Shown: piece after piece, positions 37,148-45,587 of the stretch | Layout: each line of letters starts with the position of its first letter | Position numbering within the stretch: position 1 is the first letter of the stretch | From: G942493375 sp942493375 | GTDB taxonomy: Bacteria; Armatimonadota; UBA5829 | Assembly (NCBI GenBank): GCA_942493375.1 | Contig: OW818698.1 | Span: 2,108,001-2,172,000 of the forward strand | Direction of reading: 5' to 3' | Length of the DNA stretch: 64,000 nucleotides | Program-made: the position numbers and the translations under genes | The notes under the pieces: generated by a model | What the model saw: the letters and a program-made list of their open reading frames with translations, nothing else | What the model was told of the DNA's origin: nothing | Databases searched by the model: none

Positions 37148-37699
37148 CTAAACTGCAATGGCTTCAAGAACCGTCTCACATATCTTGATACGATTATCTC
37201 TATCAATAAGAAATTCACGGTCTCTTTCATTGTTGATAAATCCAAGCTCGATCAAAACAGCAGGACCTCCAGTAAACCTCAGCACTGCCAGATTCGTACG
37301 CTCTTGAATCTCACGGTCCCCAAATCCTATTACCCGCACAAGTTTCCTCTGCAACTCCTGCGCAAGGGGCTTGTCTTTACCTCCACAATACAGGACCTCA
37401 AGTCCCTCACCTGGGGTACCCACATTCGAATTGAGGTGGAACGAAATGAATACATCGCAGTGTTTCTCAACTGCTCTATGTGCACGTTCTCCAACTGGTG
37501 CAGGATCAGCACTACTGGTGCGTGTCATAAAAACTTCGTGCCCGGCAGCCTTGGCTAGAAAACTCATGGTCAATCCAAACTTCAGATTAATATCCGCCTC
37601 TGCGAATGTGCCTTCATTTGAATGGGCTACAGCACCAGGATCATATACCCCATCATCCTTGTTGCTCATACCATGTCCGGGATCAATAGCAAGTTTCAT
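37148..37699 (-). CDS. N-acetylmuramoyl-L-alanine amidase (Amidase_3)
   Basis: The 183-aa product starts at the ATG at 37699, with GGAGGAAAGG directly upstream. The family metal and catalytic motifs are all present: LAIDPGHG, EGTFAEADINLKFG (metal Glu), ISFHLNSN, and VLIELGFINNERDREFL (catalytic Glu). There is no signal peptide, as in phage or prophage endolysins or cytoplasm-stored autolysins. It lies with a second wall hydrolase (M23) and two membrane proteins near the att remnant, so it could be a lysis or wall-remodelling gene. The phage link is inference. Confidence 0.9.
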   Translation of the reverse strand: MKLAIDPGHGMSNKDDGVYDPGAVAHSNEGTFAEADINLKFGLTMSFLAKAAGHEVFMTRTSSADPAPVGERAHRAVEKHCDVFISFHLNSNVGTPGEGLEVLYCGGKDKPLAQELQRKLVRVIGFGDREIQERTNLAVLRFTGGPAVLIELGFINNERDREFLIDRDNRIKICETVLEAIAV

Positions 37700-37792
37700 T
37701 ACCTTTCCTCCTATCATGTGATATACCAACTCAATAGCTGGCAATTCGTCTGCTCAACGTCAACATATACCTATCGATATTCATCCTATGAG

Positions 37793-39232
37793 TCATATAA
37801 CTCCAGATTCATCATCCCCTGTCTTGGATTCTTGCAGGTCATCGACATTATCCTTAGGTGCCTCAGGAATAACGCCAGAGTTTTCCTCAGGCGACGGCTT
37901 TTGTTGTTCTTCTGGACTTGGAGATTCAACTTCGGTTTTCACACTCTTGTTGTTGTATGCCCAACAAGCATAAGTAGCCACTAACTCCTCCAATTGATTA
38001 CGAGTGTGTTTTTCAGCCTCCCAAAAACAACCCGCCGCTAGAAGTAGTAGCACCCCGGGAATAAAGAAAGCAGCTTTACGGCTATAACGAAAGTGCCTGT
38101 GTAGAATGTTTGGATATACATCCTCAAGCAATTGTCGGTTTAGCCTCTCTAGACTCGAATTATTCGTAATCTGTGGTAAACGCAGCGTCTGTTTTTTCTC
38201 CTCCGGTGTCAGATCAATACCTTCGAAACGTTCATTGTTATAAAGCATTGGATCTCTGAGTTCCCTGTTGAGCAAAGCAACTAGAGCCAGTTTGAGCTCT
38301 GGAGTAAGGTTAGTCGGCTGCTTATTGTCCTTGAACAACTCAGCCATTTTCTTTCCCTGTGGCGCATCCTTGTCAAAACGTATCCGTAGGTATTTTGACA
38401 TTGCATCAGGAGGATACACTAGCATTTCGGCGAAAACGACTGGCTCAAGGATATCATCACGATAGAAATGAGGGGCAGCATAATATCCCGGTAGTCTTTG
38501 GGAATCACCATAACCTGTACCCGACATACACAGCACTACTGCCCACAACACAAGTGCAACTCCCAGTCCGTCATATGTAGCTGCACGAACCCATGAACTA
38601 TTCAACAGCTTCAATGAATCGGATAGCTGAGGTTGATTACGAATCTCCACCCAAAGGCGAGTGTATAGCCCACGCATAACTCTTCTAGAATAAGACTTGA
38701 GACTAGATTTCATTTCGGTATCATATCGGAGCATATAGGCTTCTACCAGAGTGTCTCTGTCAAGACCATGGTTAATCAAAAGTGTATTGAAGTTTTTGCT
38801 GAACACAACATCACCCTCAAATGCGACTTCCTCTGCGTCTGCAGACTTCATTTTATCTACACATTTCAAAAACAAGGTGATGAATTTAGATTCGCAGGAT
38901 TGAGTACTATCTGCTTTCAGGCAACGAAACAGCTTACCAATGGCATAGTAGGAGTAACGGAGAAACCTGCCTATTTTAAAACTAGCGTAGCGTAAAACTC
39001 TACCAATAGTAAAACAGATCAGTCCCATGACATAACATGCAATTACGGTCACCGCGGCTTGCTCAGTATTGTTGGACATCATTCCTATCTGTTGCGTTAA
39101 AGCACCCCCACGCCAGTAGAGCAGCGCAGAGAATGAAACAACACCAGAGATAAAGTAGGAAAGATCGAAGACATCGATCAGATTTCCTGTCTTCTCAAAT
39201 ATAGTAGTAAAGATATCACCGAGTGACTTCAT
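37793..39232 (-). CDS. Large multi-pass membrane protein, unknown
   Basis: The 479-aa product has two N-terminal membrane segments (YFISGVVSFSALLYW and AVTVIACYVMGLICFTIGRVL), then two further ones near residues 220 and 390 (GVALVLWAVVLCMSG and FFIPGVLLLLAAGCFW), with soluble regions between. The C-terminus is acidic and Pro/Ser/Glu-rich. GGAGGG precedes the ATG. No family was recognised. It follows the 323-aa membrane protein with 93 bases between, so the two probably form a unit. Confidence 0.6.
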   Translation of the reverse strand: MKSLGDIFTTIFEKTGNLIDVFDLSYFISGVVSFSALLYWRGGALTQQIGMMSNNTEQAAVTVIACYVMGLICFTIGRVLRYASFKIGRFLRYSYYAIGKLFRCLKADSTQSCESKFITLFLKCVDKMKSADAEEVAFEGDVVFSKNFNTLLINHGLDRDTLVEAYMLRYDTEMKSSLKSYSRRVMRGLYTRLWVEIRNQPQLSDSLKLLNSSWVRAATYDGLGVALVLWAVVLCMSGTGYGDSQRLPGYYAAPHFYRDDILEPVVFAEMLVYPPDAMSKYLRIRFDKDAPQGKKMAELFKDNKQPTNLTPELKLALVALLNRELRDPMLYNNERFEGIDLTPEEKKQTLRLPQITNNSSLERLNRQLLEDVYPNILHRHFRYSRKAAFFIPGVLLLLAAGCFWEAEKHTRNQLEELVATYACWAYNNKSVKTEVESPSPEEQQKPSPEENSGVIPEAPKDNVDDLQESKTGDDESGVI

Positions 39233-39324
39233 AGTTCTGCCCTCCGAGAAATCAATCGCTCCAACAAATCAACTCTCACATTCCTATGTCGAAACCGGAT
39301 CACTAATCTGGTTGTTATCCTGAT

Positions 39325-40296
39325 CTATGTTGTTGGTGGTGACTGCGGTACCACAATCAACTGTGCAGATACCGAGTGGGTCTTGGTACCACTGACGCCG
39401 GTGAACTTTATACTGTAAGTTTCAGGCTCCAAACTAGTCGTATCGATCGTTACGATGACATTCACCCCTGCCGCTGTTGCATCAACAGAACTTGGTAATA
39501 GATCATATTTCGCGTAATCAGGCAGTCCTTCCACTTTTAGTGCTACCGGAGATACAAATCCCATGAGCCCTTGTATTTTTACTTTAAACTGAACCGTTTC
39601 ATCAGTCGGGGTTGCTTGATAAGTTTCCGGGCTCACGGTAATAGTGAAATCCGGCTCTGAAGGAACACGGCTGTCTTGTGGAAGAGAATCAATTCCTGCA
39701 CCAGGCTTTACAAACAGGTTGTCAGCAAGACTCTTAAGCTTTAATGTAGCTTGTTCGGAGAATAGACCAACCAGAAACGCAAAACCCGGAAAACCGTATA
39801 TGTCAGGTTTAAAAGACTGCGCCTGCCCGCCAACCACCAGAAAGCCTCCTCTCAACAAATGATAGAAACCTATACCGAGTATTGCACCGGCAAATGGTTG
39901 CATCAAGTACTTGAATAACCAGCTTATATTCAGGGCACGGTTCCCGATATACCAGTACATCGATCGAAGCGCATGCAGTGCACCACCCAACGCACTTGCA
40001 GCCAGCACCAACACCCACATCCTTGACTCTTCACTCATTGATACTTGGGCTTTCAGAAGTAGGAAATGTGGTTTATAGGTGTATTTGGGTGGTTCACTGG
40101 CTTGCTTCTCTTGCCATACCTTAAACTGTTCATCAGACAGCTTGATAGGTGGTTTTTGGATCTCTTGAGTTGCATCCGCAGCTATCAACCCATAAATCAC
40201 CGACAATAGAAAGACGGATATGAAGATCAGGTAAATCGCAACTAGCGTTACCCAGACCATCTTCTGTATTTGCTTCACTTGAATTTGTTCATCCAT
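39325..40296 (-). CDS. Membrane protein with C-terminal Ig-like domain, unknown
   Basis: The 323-aa product has about four membrane segments (WVTLVAIYLIFISVFLLSVIY, MWVLVLAASALGGALHALRS, FAGAILGIGFYHLLRGGFLVV, and FPGFAFLVGLFSEQATLKLKSL at the end). Residues about 215-315 look like a beta-sandwich (DFTITVSPETYQATPTDETV..., IDTTSLEPETYSIKFTG). No family name can be given. An AGGGGTG site precedes the ATG. Confidence 0.6.
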   Translation of the reverse strand: MDEQIQVKQIQKMVWVTLVAIYLIFISVFLLSVIYGLIAADATQEIQKPPIKLSDEQFKVWQEKQASEPPKYTYKPHFLLLKAQVSMSEESRMWVLVLAASALGGALHALRSMYWYIGNRALNISWLFKYLMQPFAGAILGIGFYHLLRGGFLVVGGQAQSFKPDIYGFPGFAFLVGLFSEQATLKLKSLADNLFVKPGAGIDSLPQDSRVPSEPDFTITVSPETYQATPTDETVQFKVKIQGLMGFVSPVALKVEGLPDYAKYDLLPSSVDATAAGVNVIVTIDTTSLEPETYSIKFTGVSGTKTHSVSAQLIVVPQSPPTT

Positions 40297-40834
40297 AATT
40301 CGACACCCCTTTTTCCTGGAAATCTCGAACTCTGTAAACTGATACTATTGAAGAACTAGTGTGACACCTCACCTAACAAAAACAGACCCTAACTCTAGTT
40401 ACCCCGGATCAGACAAACCGACCGTTTTTATGTACCCGGTGTGTCATTTATCAGATAATTAGCCAGACACTTAGGTATTCCTTCTTTTCAGTAAATTTAT
40501 CTCCATGGATTATTGAATTATAAATATTAATTTTTATAGAAAAGAAGGAGTTTTTCAGAGTGCGTTGAAGAATATTGCATCTTGCAGGACATTTATATAC
40601 AAGAGTTACCTGAGTCCAGCTGGTTTTAGTACATGGCTTGTGGTTCTGGCAGAATATGCTGAACTATCAACACACTTTCATCCGCACCAAGCGGACGGGA
40701 AAGCCAAGCCTGGTATGCCGCTGAAGGCACGGCAGCACAATAGAATAAGTAAGTTCCCAAGACTGGCAGCGGTAAAGGAGACCGCATCCGTAAAGTCGGA
40801 TACGGTAGCTATCGGTTAGTATTGGAGGCTAACA
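40297..40834. other. 538-base intergenic region with a possibly structured leader
   Basis: It lies between the divergent membrane-protein and M23 genes. The 150 bases before the M23 gene hold local stems: TGCCG...CGGCA near 40717, and ACCGCATCCG pairing with CGGATACGGT at 40782-40807 (one mismatch), about 27 bases before the start codon. No known riboswitch class matched. A plus-strand ORF here with a TTG start is not supported. Confidence 0.4.
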
Positions 40835-41290
40835 ATGCAGCGTTTTATTGAAGGAAATCTGGATGTTTTGCGGGTTAACAACACTCTCCACGGTCGCAGT
40901 GTCCACCGGCCGAAGGATGTTCCCGGGCACAATGTCTTCAAGGGTTACAACCATCCGGGTACAGGAGATGGAGCAGACTACTTTGCTCCTGCTGGTCAGC
41001 CTATCTATTCTCCTGTCAACGGTCGTGTCACACTCCTTATGGACAAAGGCGGGACAAGAGAAGGTGTCTATATAGAAGGTGAAGGCTACCTGGTTGTCCT
41101 GGCACATCTCCATCTTGCAGATGGAATAAGAACCGGTATCAATGTAGATGCCGGCCAGCTGATCGGTTATATCGGGAGAAAAATCCGAGATCCTCATGTC
41201 CACACCGAAATCTGGAAGCACGGAAAAGCCTTGTCAGCCCCAACAGCCAGAGGGTTGTCAATACTACATCAAGCCGAGATCACTCCTTAA
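40835..41290 (+). CDS. M23 family metallopeptidase (LytM-type), no signal peptide
   Basis: The 151-aa product is a bare M23 domain. GYNHPGTGDGADYFAPAGQPIYSP holds the first His and the Asp (about residues 40 and 48, with a longer spacing than the usual H.G.D). VVLAHLHLADG and DPHVHTEIW (His 121 and His 123) supply the remaining ligands and the catalytic His. Such enzymes cut peptide cross-bridges of peptidoglycan. Lacking an export signal, it would need a holin or lysis for access, as with phage endolysins. TTGGAGG precedes the ATG. Confidence 0.8.
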   Translation: MQRFIEGNLDVLRVNNTLHGRSVHRPKDVPGHNVFKGYNHPGTGDGADYFAPAGQPIYSPVNGRVTLLMDKGGTREGVYIEGEGYLVVLAHLHLADGIRTGINVDAGQLIGYIGRKIRDPHVHTEIWKHGKALSAPTARGLSILHQAEITP

Positions 41291-41363
41291 TGCACAAATC
41301 CTAACAATCTAGTAAGATTGCCAGAACACTCATATGGCAATGATGATACGGGGGTGCACTGTG

Positions 41364-41567
41364 ATGAGTATAGAGGACAGGATTCTATCTCTTGAACAAT
41401 GGATGAAAGAGATTGGGACGCGAAAAAAGAAAGACTGTTGGGATATCTTTCAAATAGTAGCTGGGCTCTTGATTCCAGCTTCAATTGCGTTTGCAGGTTA
41501 CTTATTTTCAACCTCGATGAAAGAAGCAGAGATAAAATCGAATGAAGATCAATCGAGAAGCTGGTGA
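41364..41567 (+). CDS. Small single-pass membrane protein, possibly truncated
   Basis: The 67-aa product from the ATG at 41364 (GGGGGTG nearby) has a coiled N-terminus (SIEDRILSLEQWMKEIG), one membrane helix (IFQIVAGLLIPASIAFAGYLF) and a charged end. Its layout resembles the start of longer membrane-anchored coiled-coil proteins, so it may be cut short by a frameshift. With an M23 gene upstream it could also be holin-like. Neither reading is proven. Confidence 0.45.
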   Translation: MSIEDRILSLEQWMKEIGTRKKKDCWDIFQIVAGLLIPASIAFAGYLFSTSMKEAEIKSNEDQSRSW

Positions 41568-41677
41568 ATCAATTTGAAAACACAGGTCCAAGGGTGAAGA
41601 TTTACTCGAAGCGATTGCGAGAAAAATTTACCTCGCAATAGATCCGAACACCGTCTTCAACTCCAACATAACCAATT

Positions 41678-41716
41678 ATTGCCACGTTCACATCATCGCA
41701 ATCGGGGCGTGGCAAT
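41678..41716 (-). terminator. Terminator of the GIY-YIG gene
   Basis: ATTGCCACG (41678-41686) pairs perfectly with CGTGGCAAT (41708-41716), directly past the stop at 41719 on the minus strand. Confidence 0.6.
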
Positions 41717-41718
41717 GT

Positions 41719-41961
41719 TTACCACAAATGCTTCTCAGCAAAAGCCCTACCCGATCCTGACTTAAGATACTGTTCAAATGCTGCAGCTTTTTCATCATCT
41801 TCAAATTTGATAAATGTGACGAGTTTCCTGGGCAGATATTTAGATGTATGAGGAAATCCACCTGCGTTGTGTATAGAGAGTCGTGCTTTAAGATCAGAGG
41901 TAAGACCAGTATACCGTTGCTCGGGGTGTGAAATGCTTTGTATCAGATACACGTATTTCAT
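41719..41961 (-). CDS. GIY-YIG nuclease-domain protein (UPF0213 type)
   Basis: The 80-aa product is a minimal GIY-YIG domain: KYVYLIQS and RYTGLTSDLKARLSIHN carry the two Tyr elements and the Arg, and AAAFEQYLKSGSG holds the Glu. Such small proteins are common near mobile elements and in Gram-negative chromosomes, but their roles are poorly known. The gene lies about 110 bases from the tmRNA-like att remnant, on its outer side. Confidence 0.85.
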   Translation of the reverse strand: MKYVYLIQSISHPEQRYTGLTSDLKARLSIHNAGGFPHTSKYLPRKLVTFIKFEDDEKAAAFEQYLKSGSGRAFAEKHLW

Positions 41962-42069
41962 TGTCGGAGAAGCCCAACTCGATCAAATGAAATGCAAAAC
42001 ACTAGGTTATTTGTTTACATTGTTTCTTTGTAGAAACCATGCCCTGCCAGCCGTAGCTTCAGCGCAAGC

Positions 42070-42096
42070 TGGTGGAGGCGCCGGGACTCGAACCCG
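42070..42096 (-). other. 3'-terminal tmRNA/tRNA fragment, probable attachment site
   Basis: On the minus strand the sequence reads CGGGTTCGAGTCCCG (T-stem and loop), then GCGCCTCCACCA (acceptor strand plus encoded CCA). Nothing upstream matches the 5' GGGGGCG half of a tmRNA or the D and anticodon arms of a tRNA. The form (C)GCCTCCACCA suits ssrA. A bare 3' end is the footprint of an integrative element using the 3' end of ssrA. By polarity the intact gene and the element should lie to the right. Confidence 0.7.
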
Positions 42097-42210
42097 TTTC
42101 AGCAGATATCTACAGTGTTCAGTAGCATTCTACACTACACTTTTGAGCACAAAACATTGTCCAATGTCTCATTTTATGCCCGGCTAGTATCGTACGGTTT
42201 TGCACCGCCC

Positions 42211-42231
42211 GTGCCCAAAATGTGCCCAAAA
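42211..42231. repeat. Tandem GTGCCCAAAA pair next to the att remnant
   Basis: GTGCCCAAAA occurs at 42211-42220 and 42222-42231, an 11-base period, about 115 bases inside the putative element end. Such direct repeats are typical of recombinase arm-binding sites. Confidence 0.5.
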
Positions 42232-42809
42232 CGGTAGTGTCTACAGCATCGGAATAATCGACAGATACATCGATTCTATTCGGGATTATTTGGACTGATT
42301 GCAAGGTAACACTACTCTGTCAATATCACATAGCGCAATAATCTACATTCGCCAAAAGCTATCAGGGCCGAATCGTTGAGGTAAAATCCGTCATACTATT
42401 TTTAACCCTTGGAATCAAGGATGTTCGCAGTGTTTGCTTTTCAACACACTGATCCAGATACTCATACCCTCAACATAATTCCAAACTTTCAAGACACCAG
42501 CTATAGTCATCTATATAGGATTTTCTCCTGTATTCCGCATAACTTATTACGCCGATGGTGGTTCGGATCAATGTCGATCTGAAAATACTGAAGTTAATCT
42601 GGGTATTCGGACATGTATTCATATTTACTGCCACAATTTGAACTACCGCAATATGTTCAGGATCTTCAGTTGCTTCCGCAGTCAAGATTGAGGACTGTTA
42701 TTATATTGCGTCTGCGCATGTCGATGAGGTGTGGCAGACAACTGCAGACAGATAGAATATCGGCATTTTCCTGTGAAACAACCCTCTGCGTAAGTATCAG
42801 CAGTTTCCT

Positions 42810-42935
42810 GGGAGACTAAGGAGACCGTGGAGACCGTATTTCTGCAAGTCTTTTCTTAAGTATTGTAAGTTGTCGAAAAAATAATTGAGAAAGCTACAGA
42901 AATCGGGACTCCCTAGTCTCCTCGGTCTCCCGATT
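42810..42935. repeat. Two facing arrays of a 9-bp repeat (GGAGACCGT)
   Basis: GGAGACTAA-GGAGACCGT-GGAGACCGT runs at 42811-42837 on the plus strand. On the minus strand, from 42930 to 42904, the order is GGAGACCGA-GGAGACTAG-GGAGTCCCG. The two triplets face each other across about 65 bases. The right array is also bracketed by the 8-bp stem AATCGGGA/TCCCGATT (42901-42908 and 42928-42935). Confidence 0.7.
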
Positions 42936-42989
42936 ACGTGTCGTGCGTATTGCCGGCCCTATTTGTTCTAACGGCAGCCGGGTGTAAGC

Positions 42990-43042
42990 CTGAAGATACT
43001 GCAAATACTGAGCATATACTGGAAAACACTGTTTATCTTCAG
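42990..43042. repeat. ATACTG iteron-like array within a 9-bp inverted repeat
   Basis: ATACTG (or ACACTG) starts at 42996, 43005, 43016 and 43026, about one helical turn apart. The array is enclosed by CTGAAGATA (42990-42998) and its exact complement TATCTTCAG (43034-43042). CTGAAGATACTGAG occurs again at 43898. Confidence 0.65.
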
Positions 43043-43111
43043 TAGCTTCAAAAAACGAGCTTGGAGATTGAATAAAAGTGTTTGCTACTGCTGTCTGACA
43101 TGGATGGGTAT

Positions 43112-43672
43112 CTAGCCAGCACAATGACAGACTTCACATTTTCCACAGCATCCAAATGGCTTTTCGGCAATCTGGTTGACGCAGTCTACAGTGTCTGTAT
43201 TGCTTGTAAGCAGCAGCATCTGCCGTTTCAAGTTCTCAAGTATGTCAGTGATAAACCTATGAGCTTCCAGTAGTACTGCTTCATCCATCAGGTAGTTGAT
43301 GCCGTCATCCGCTCCGACATAAATCATAATCTCCAAACCATCTGTCTGAATCCAGAGATTCACAAGGACTTCTTCGTCTGGCATGTCTTGCCTCTGCGGG
43401 GGATCGCATGCGTCGATGATATATGCTTCGGCAATGGTTGGTCTTCCACAAGACGAGCCATCTTCCGTTAAATAGGTGTTGGGCTGATCCGGGAATAGTG
43501 CCTTTCTGACGGCACAGGTGAAGTTGTTTGTATCCAGCGGAACATTGAAAAACTTAAACTTGGTGCCTTCGGTCTGTGTAACGCGTAGGAACCAGAGCTG
43601 ACTGTCCCTGTATATTATATTCTGGAAAATGCTCGTGTCCTGCGGTTGTTGGGGTAGGTTTATGAAGTCCAT
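43112..43672 (-). CDS. Unknown 186-aa protein with C-terminal cysteine cluster
   Basis: The product starts at the ATG at 43672, five bases after AAGGAGAG (a longer frame would start inside that site). It is soluble and acidic, and its body resembles no family I know. The last 12 residues are CCGKCEVCHCAG, a cluster of five cysteines that could bind metal. It is the first gene of the putative element next to the repeat arrays, on the minus strand, followed downstream by the arrays. Confidence 0.6.
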   Translation of the reverse strand: MDFINLPQQPQDTSIFQNIIYRDSQLWFLRVTQTEGTKFKFFNVPLDTNNFTCAVRKALFPDQPNTYLTEDGSSCGRPTIAEAYIIDACDPPQRQDMPDEEVLVNLWIQTDGLEIMIYVGADDGINYLMDEAVLLEAHRFITDILENLKRQMLLLTSNTDTVDCVNQIAEKPFGCCGKCEVCHCAG

Positions 43673-44090
43673 TTTTCTCTCCTTATACATTGTGCGCTAC
43701 TGGCTGCCAGTCATTGCTGATTGGTCCAGTAGCATAGGTAGAATGCCAAATCTGAAGTGTGTCGGCGGAGTATACTTCTTAGATCGCATGTACAGAAGCC
43801 GGTAATGGTAGCTGTAGTTGCTCAACACGTCAATTGTTTAGGCATACACACGACACTTTTGTTACTTTGGTGTAGCGACGCAGTCCGGGATGTTGGTCTG
43901 AAGATACTGAGCTTGCGGCCCCAAATCTAAAATCTATGTTGTCAAATGCGTACTTTTGATCTCAGAGGTATTTATCAGTAGTAGGATAAGCCTCATACAA
44001 AGAAAGATAGATGGAGACATTACCTTTGCTATGCTCATCATTCTCCCCAAAAATTACCTATAAGACCCTGTCTCCTCAAATGAACCGGCT
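43673..44090. other. 418-base intergenic stretch
   Basis: It contains one further CTGAAGATACTGAG (43898-43911). No gene, terminator or promoter was recognised. Confidence 0.4.
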
Positions 44091-45587
44091 CTATAATTTC
44101 GAACCTTTATGATTAATCTCCAGGACAGAGGGTACACCCCAATCAACTAGAACCTTATCTACCTCTGCCTTTACCTTAAGCAGCCTATCCGGAGCAAAGG
44201 ACTTATGATTTGTTGCTACCACATAGCAGCCGTCATGTACAAGTGACACGTTTAACACGTCCTTTGTACCAGCAATCCTGTCCAGAAGCTCAGCCATAAG
44301 CTTTACTTCAAAGGCCTGTGCGCATGAGGCCAGGACACGCCTAGCTCCTGCCTGTATATCAGCGCCCCGAGGATCCAGACAGACATCCCAGTCTATATCT
44401 TCGCCGGAGACCCTGACATCTCGCCAGTTATCACAGACGTCATAGCATCCCCCTGCATCTATAACCTTGTCCATCTGAACCTTACGCTCAGCAAGTAGCT
44501 CTACTATTAGCTCACAGTTCATAAACTTGGCACCAGCTTCGTCACCCAGCAGTTCTATGGCCATATTGCGCAGCCCCTGAGTCCGGCGATTACCGATCTT
44601 ACCGTCATTTACACACTTGCCGAAGCACGCAGCGTAGAGTAAGTCCTTCAAGGCACCCTTCTTATCAGACACTCCGCAGACTCTATGTAGGTAATCCCAG
44701 AGGGATTCTCCGCCCGTTAGAGCCTTGTAGAGCAAGTTCTTGGCAAAAGGCAGATGCCAGATCTTGGTGAGTATGCTCAGCTGTACACAACGAAAGTCCA
44801 GGCTGAAGTCGTTGAAGAAGACAAGCTCTCGTATGAGGCCAGAGAGAGAGTTGAAAGTGTTGCCGTACATCCGGAGAGTGTTCAGGGAGCCTTTGTACTT
44901 GATGCCAAAGATGTACTCGCACCGGCTCCACAAGCTTCGCATAATGTTGCGGGTAGATGCAGGATCTACGTGTTTAGGGTTATCCTGTATGCAGTCGATG
45001 TGATCACGGACATCAAAGGAGCTTTTAGCTATACGAGACTGGATCATATTGCAGACCCGCGCACCGTGCATACTCTTTATGTGCCTGTAGAGAGGGTTTG
45101 TGGGATCCAGTGAGGCAGCTTCCAAGTCCAGCATATAGTCTTCTCTATACTGGCGGAGCTTGTAGGCGGTGAGGAGCTCTCCGGTGGCAAAGATAACCGG
45201 GTTGCGTCTGTTGCTGCGGGCTGTCTTTTTATCAGCCTCCATGACTCGCTTCAACTCTGCAGGCCATTCAGGTTTGCAGGTAGCTGCTCGCTTGGAGTCG
45301 GAGTAGTAACGCTGATAGTTGAGGGAGATGCCAGTCTTATCTTCGAACTCCTGGATTATAGACTCAGCAGTTCGGTTACCTGTTAGGCTGTAGCCGGTGG
45401 CTATGTGCAGCCATCTGTCGCTGGTCCGAAGTAATCCTGTGGGATAACCTATATCATCTTCTTCTGGATAGGGTGCATTGAGGAAGTAGTCAAGCAATTG
45501 CCACATAGGCTGTTCTCTATCGGAGAGGCCGATAATTCTTTTAACGGCAAGGCGTGTATCTGAGGAAGTTACTGAGATGTCGTGCAT
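44091..45587 (-). CDS. Divergent family-A polymerase (palm domain motifs A, B, C)
   Basis: The 498-aa product is taken from the ATG at 45587 (AAGGAT upstream; a GTG start at 45665 is less likely). Three motifs appear in order. Motif A is DFRCVQLSIL (Asp 264; Gln 269 in place of the usual Glu). Motif B is KKGALKDLLYAACFG (Lys 310, Lys 314, Tyr 318, Phe 322, Gly 323). Motif C is SLVHDG (His 451, Asp 452). Between B and C, LASCAQAFEVKLMAELLDRI matches the QG.AAD-type helix. The first 260 residues show no 3'-5' exonuclease motifs. It probably copies the element's DNA, but the template and product types are not known from sequence. Confidence 0.7.
   Translation of the reverse strand: MHDISVTSSDTRLAVKRIIGLSDREQPMWQLLDYFLNAPYPEEDDIGYPTGLLRTSDRWLHIATGYSLTGNRTAESIIQEFEDKTGISLNYQRYYSDSKRAATCKPEWPAELKRVMEADKKTARSNRRNPVIFATGELLTAYKLRQYREDYMLDLEAASLDPTNPLYRHIKSMHGARVCNMIQSRIAKSSFDVRDHIDCIQDNPKHVDPASTRNIMRSLWSRCEYIFGIKYKGSLNTLRMYGNTFNSLSGLIRELVFFNDFSLDFRCVQLSILTKIWHLPFAKNLLYKALTGGESLWDYLHRVCGVSDKKGALKDLLYAACFGKCVNDGKIGNRRTQGLRNMAIELLGDEAGAKFMNCELIVELLAERKVQMDKVIDAGGCYDVCDNWRDVRVSGEDIDWDVCLDPRGADIQAGARRVLASCAQAFEVKLMAELLDRIAGTKDVLNVSLVHDGCYVVATNHKSFAPDRLLKVKAEVDKVLVDWGVPSVLEINHKGSKL

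Larger units (their letters stand above)
41962..43111. other. 1.15-kb gene-poor left end of the putative element
   Basis: Besides the att remnant, the GTGCCCAAAA pair, the 9-mer arrays and the ATACTG array, no gene is supported. Short ORFs here have no ribosome sites or family features. Confidence 0.6.

Noticed and set aside
40565..40834. ydaO-type (c-di-AMP) riboswitch before the M23 gene
   Set aside because: The conserved CCGTCAGCTAACCTCG-type core is missing, and the observed stems do not match that class.
42119..42304. 61-aa minus-strand ORF upstream of the tmRNA tail
   Set aside because: It is generated by the att-arm repeats and has no ribosome binding site.
42070..42470. Complete tmRNA or tRNA gene
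   Set aside because: Only the T-arm and acceptor strand are present. No D or anticodon arm, tag reading frame, or GGGGGCG 5' end was found upstream on the minus strand.
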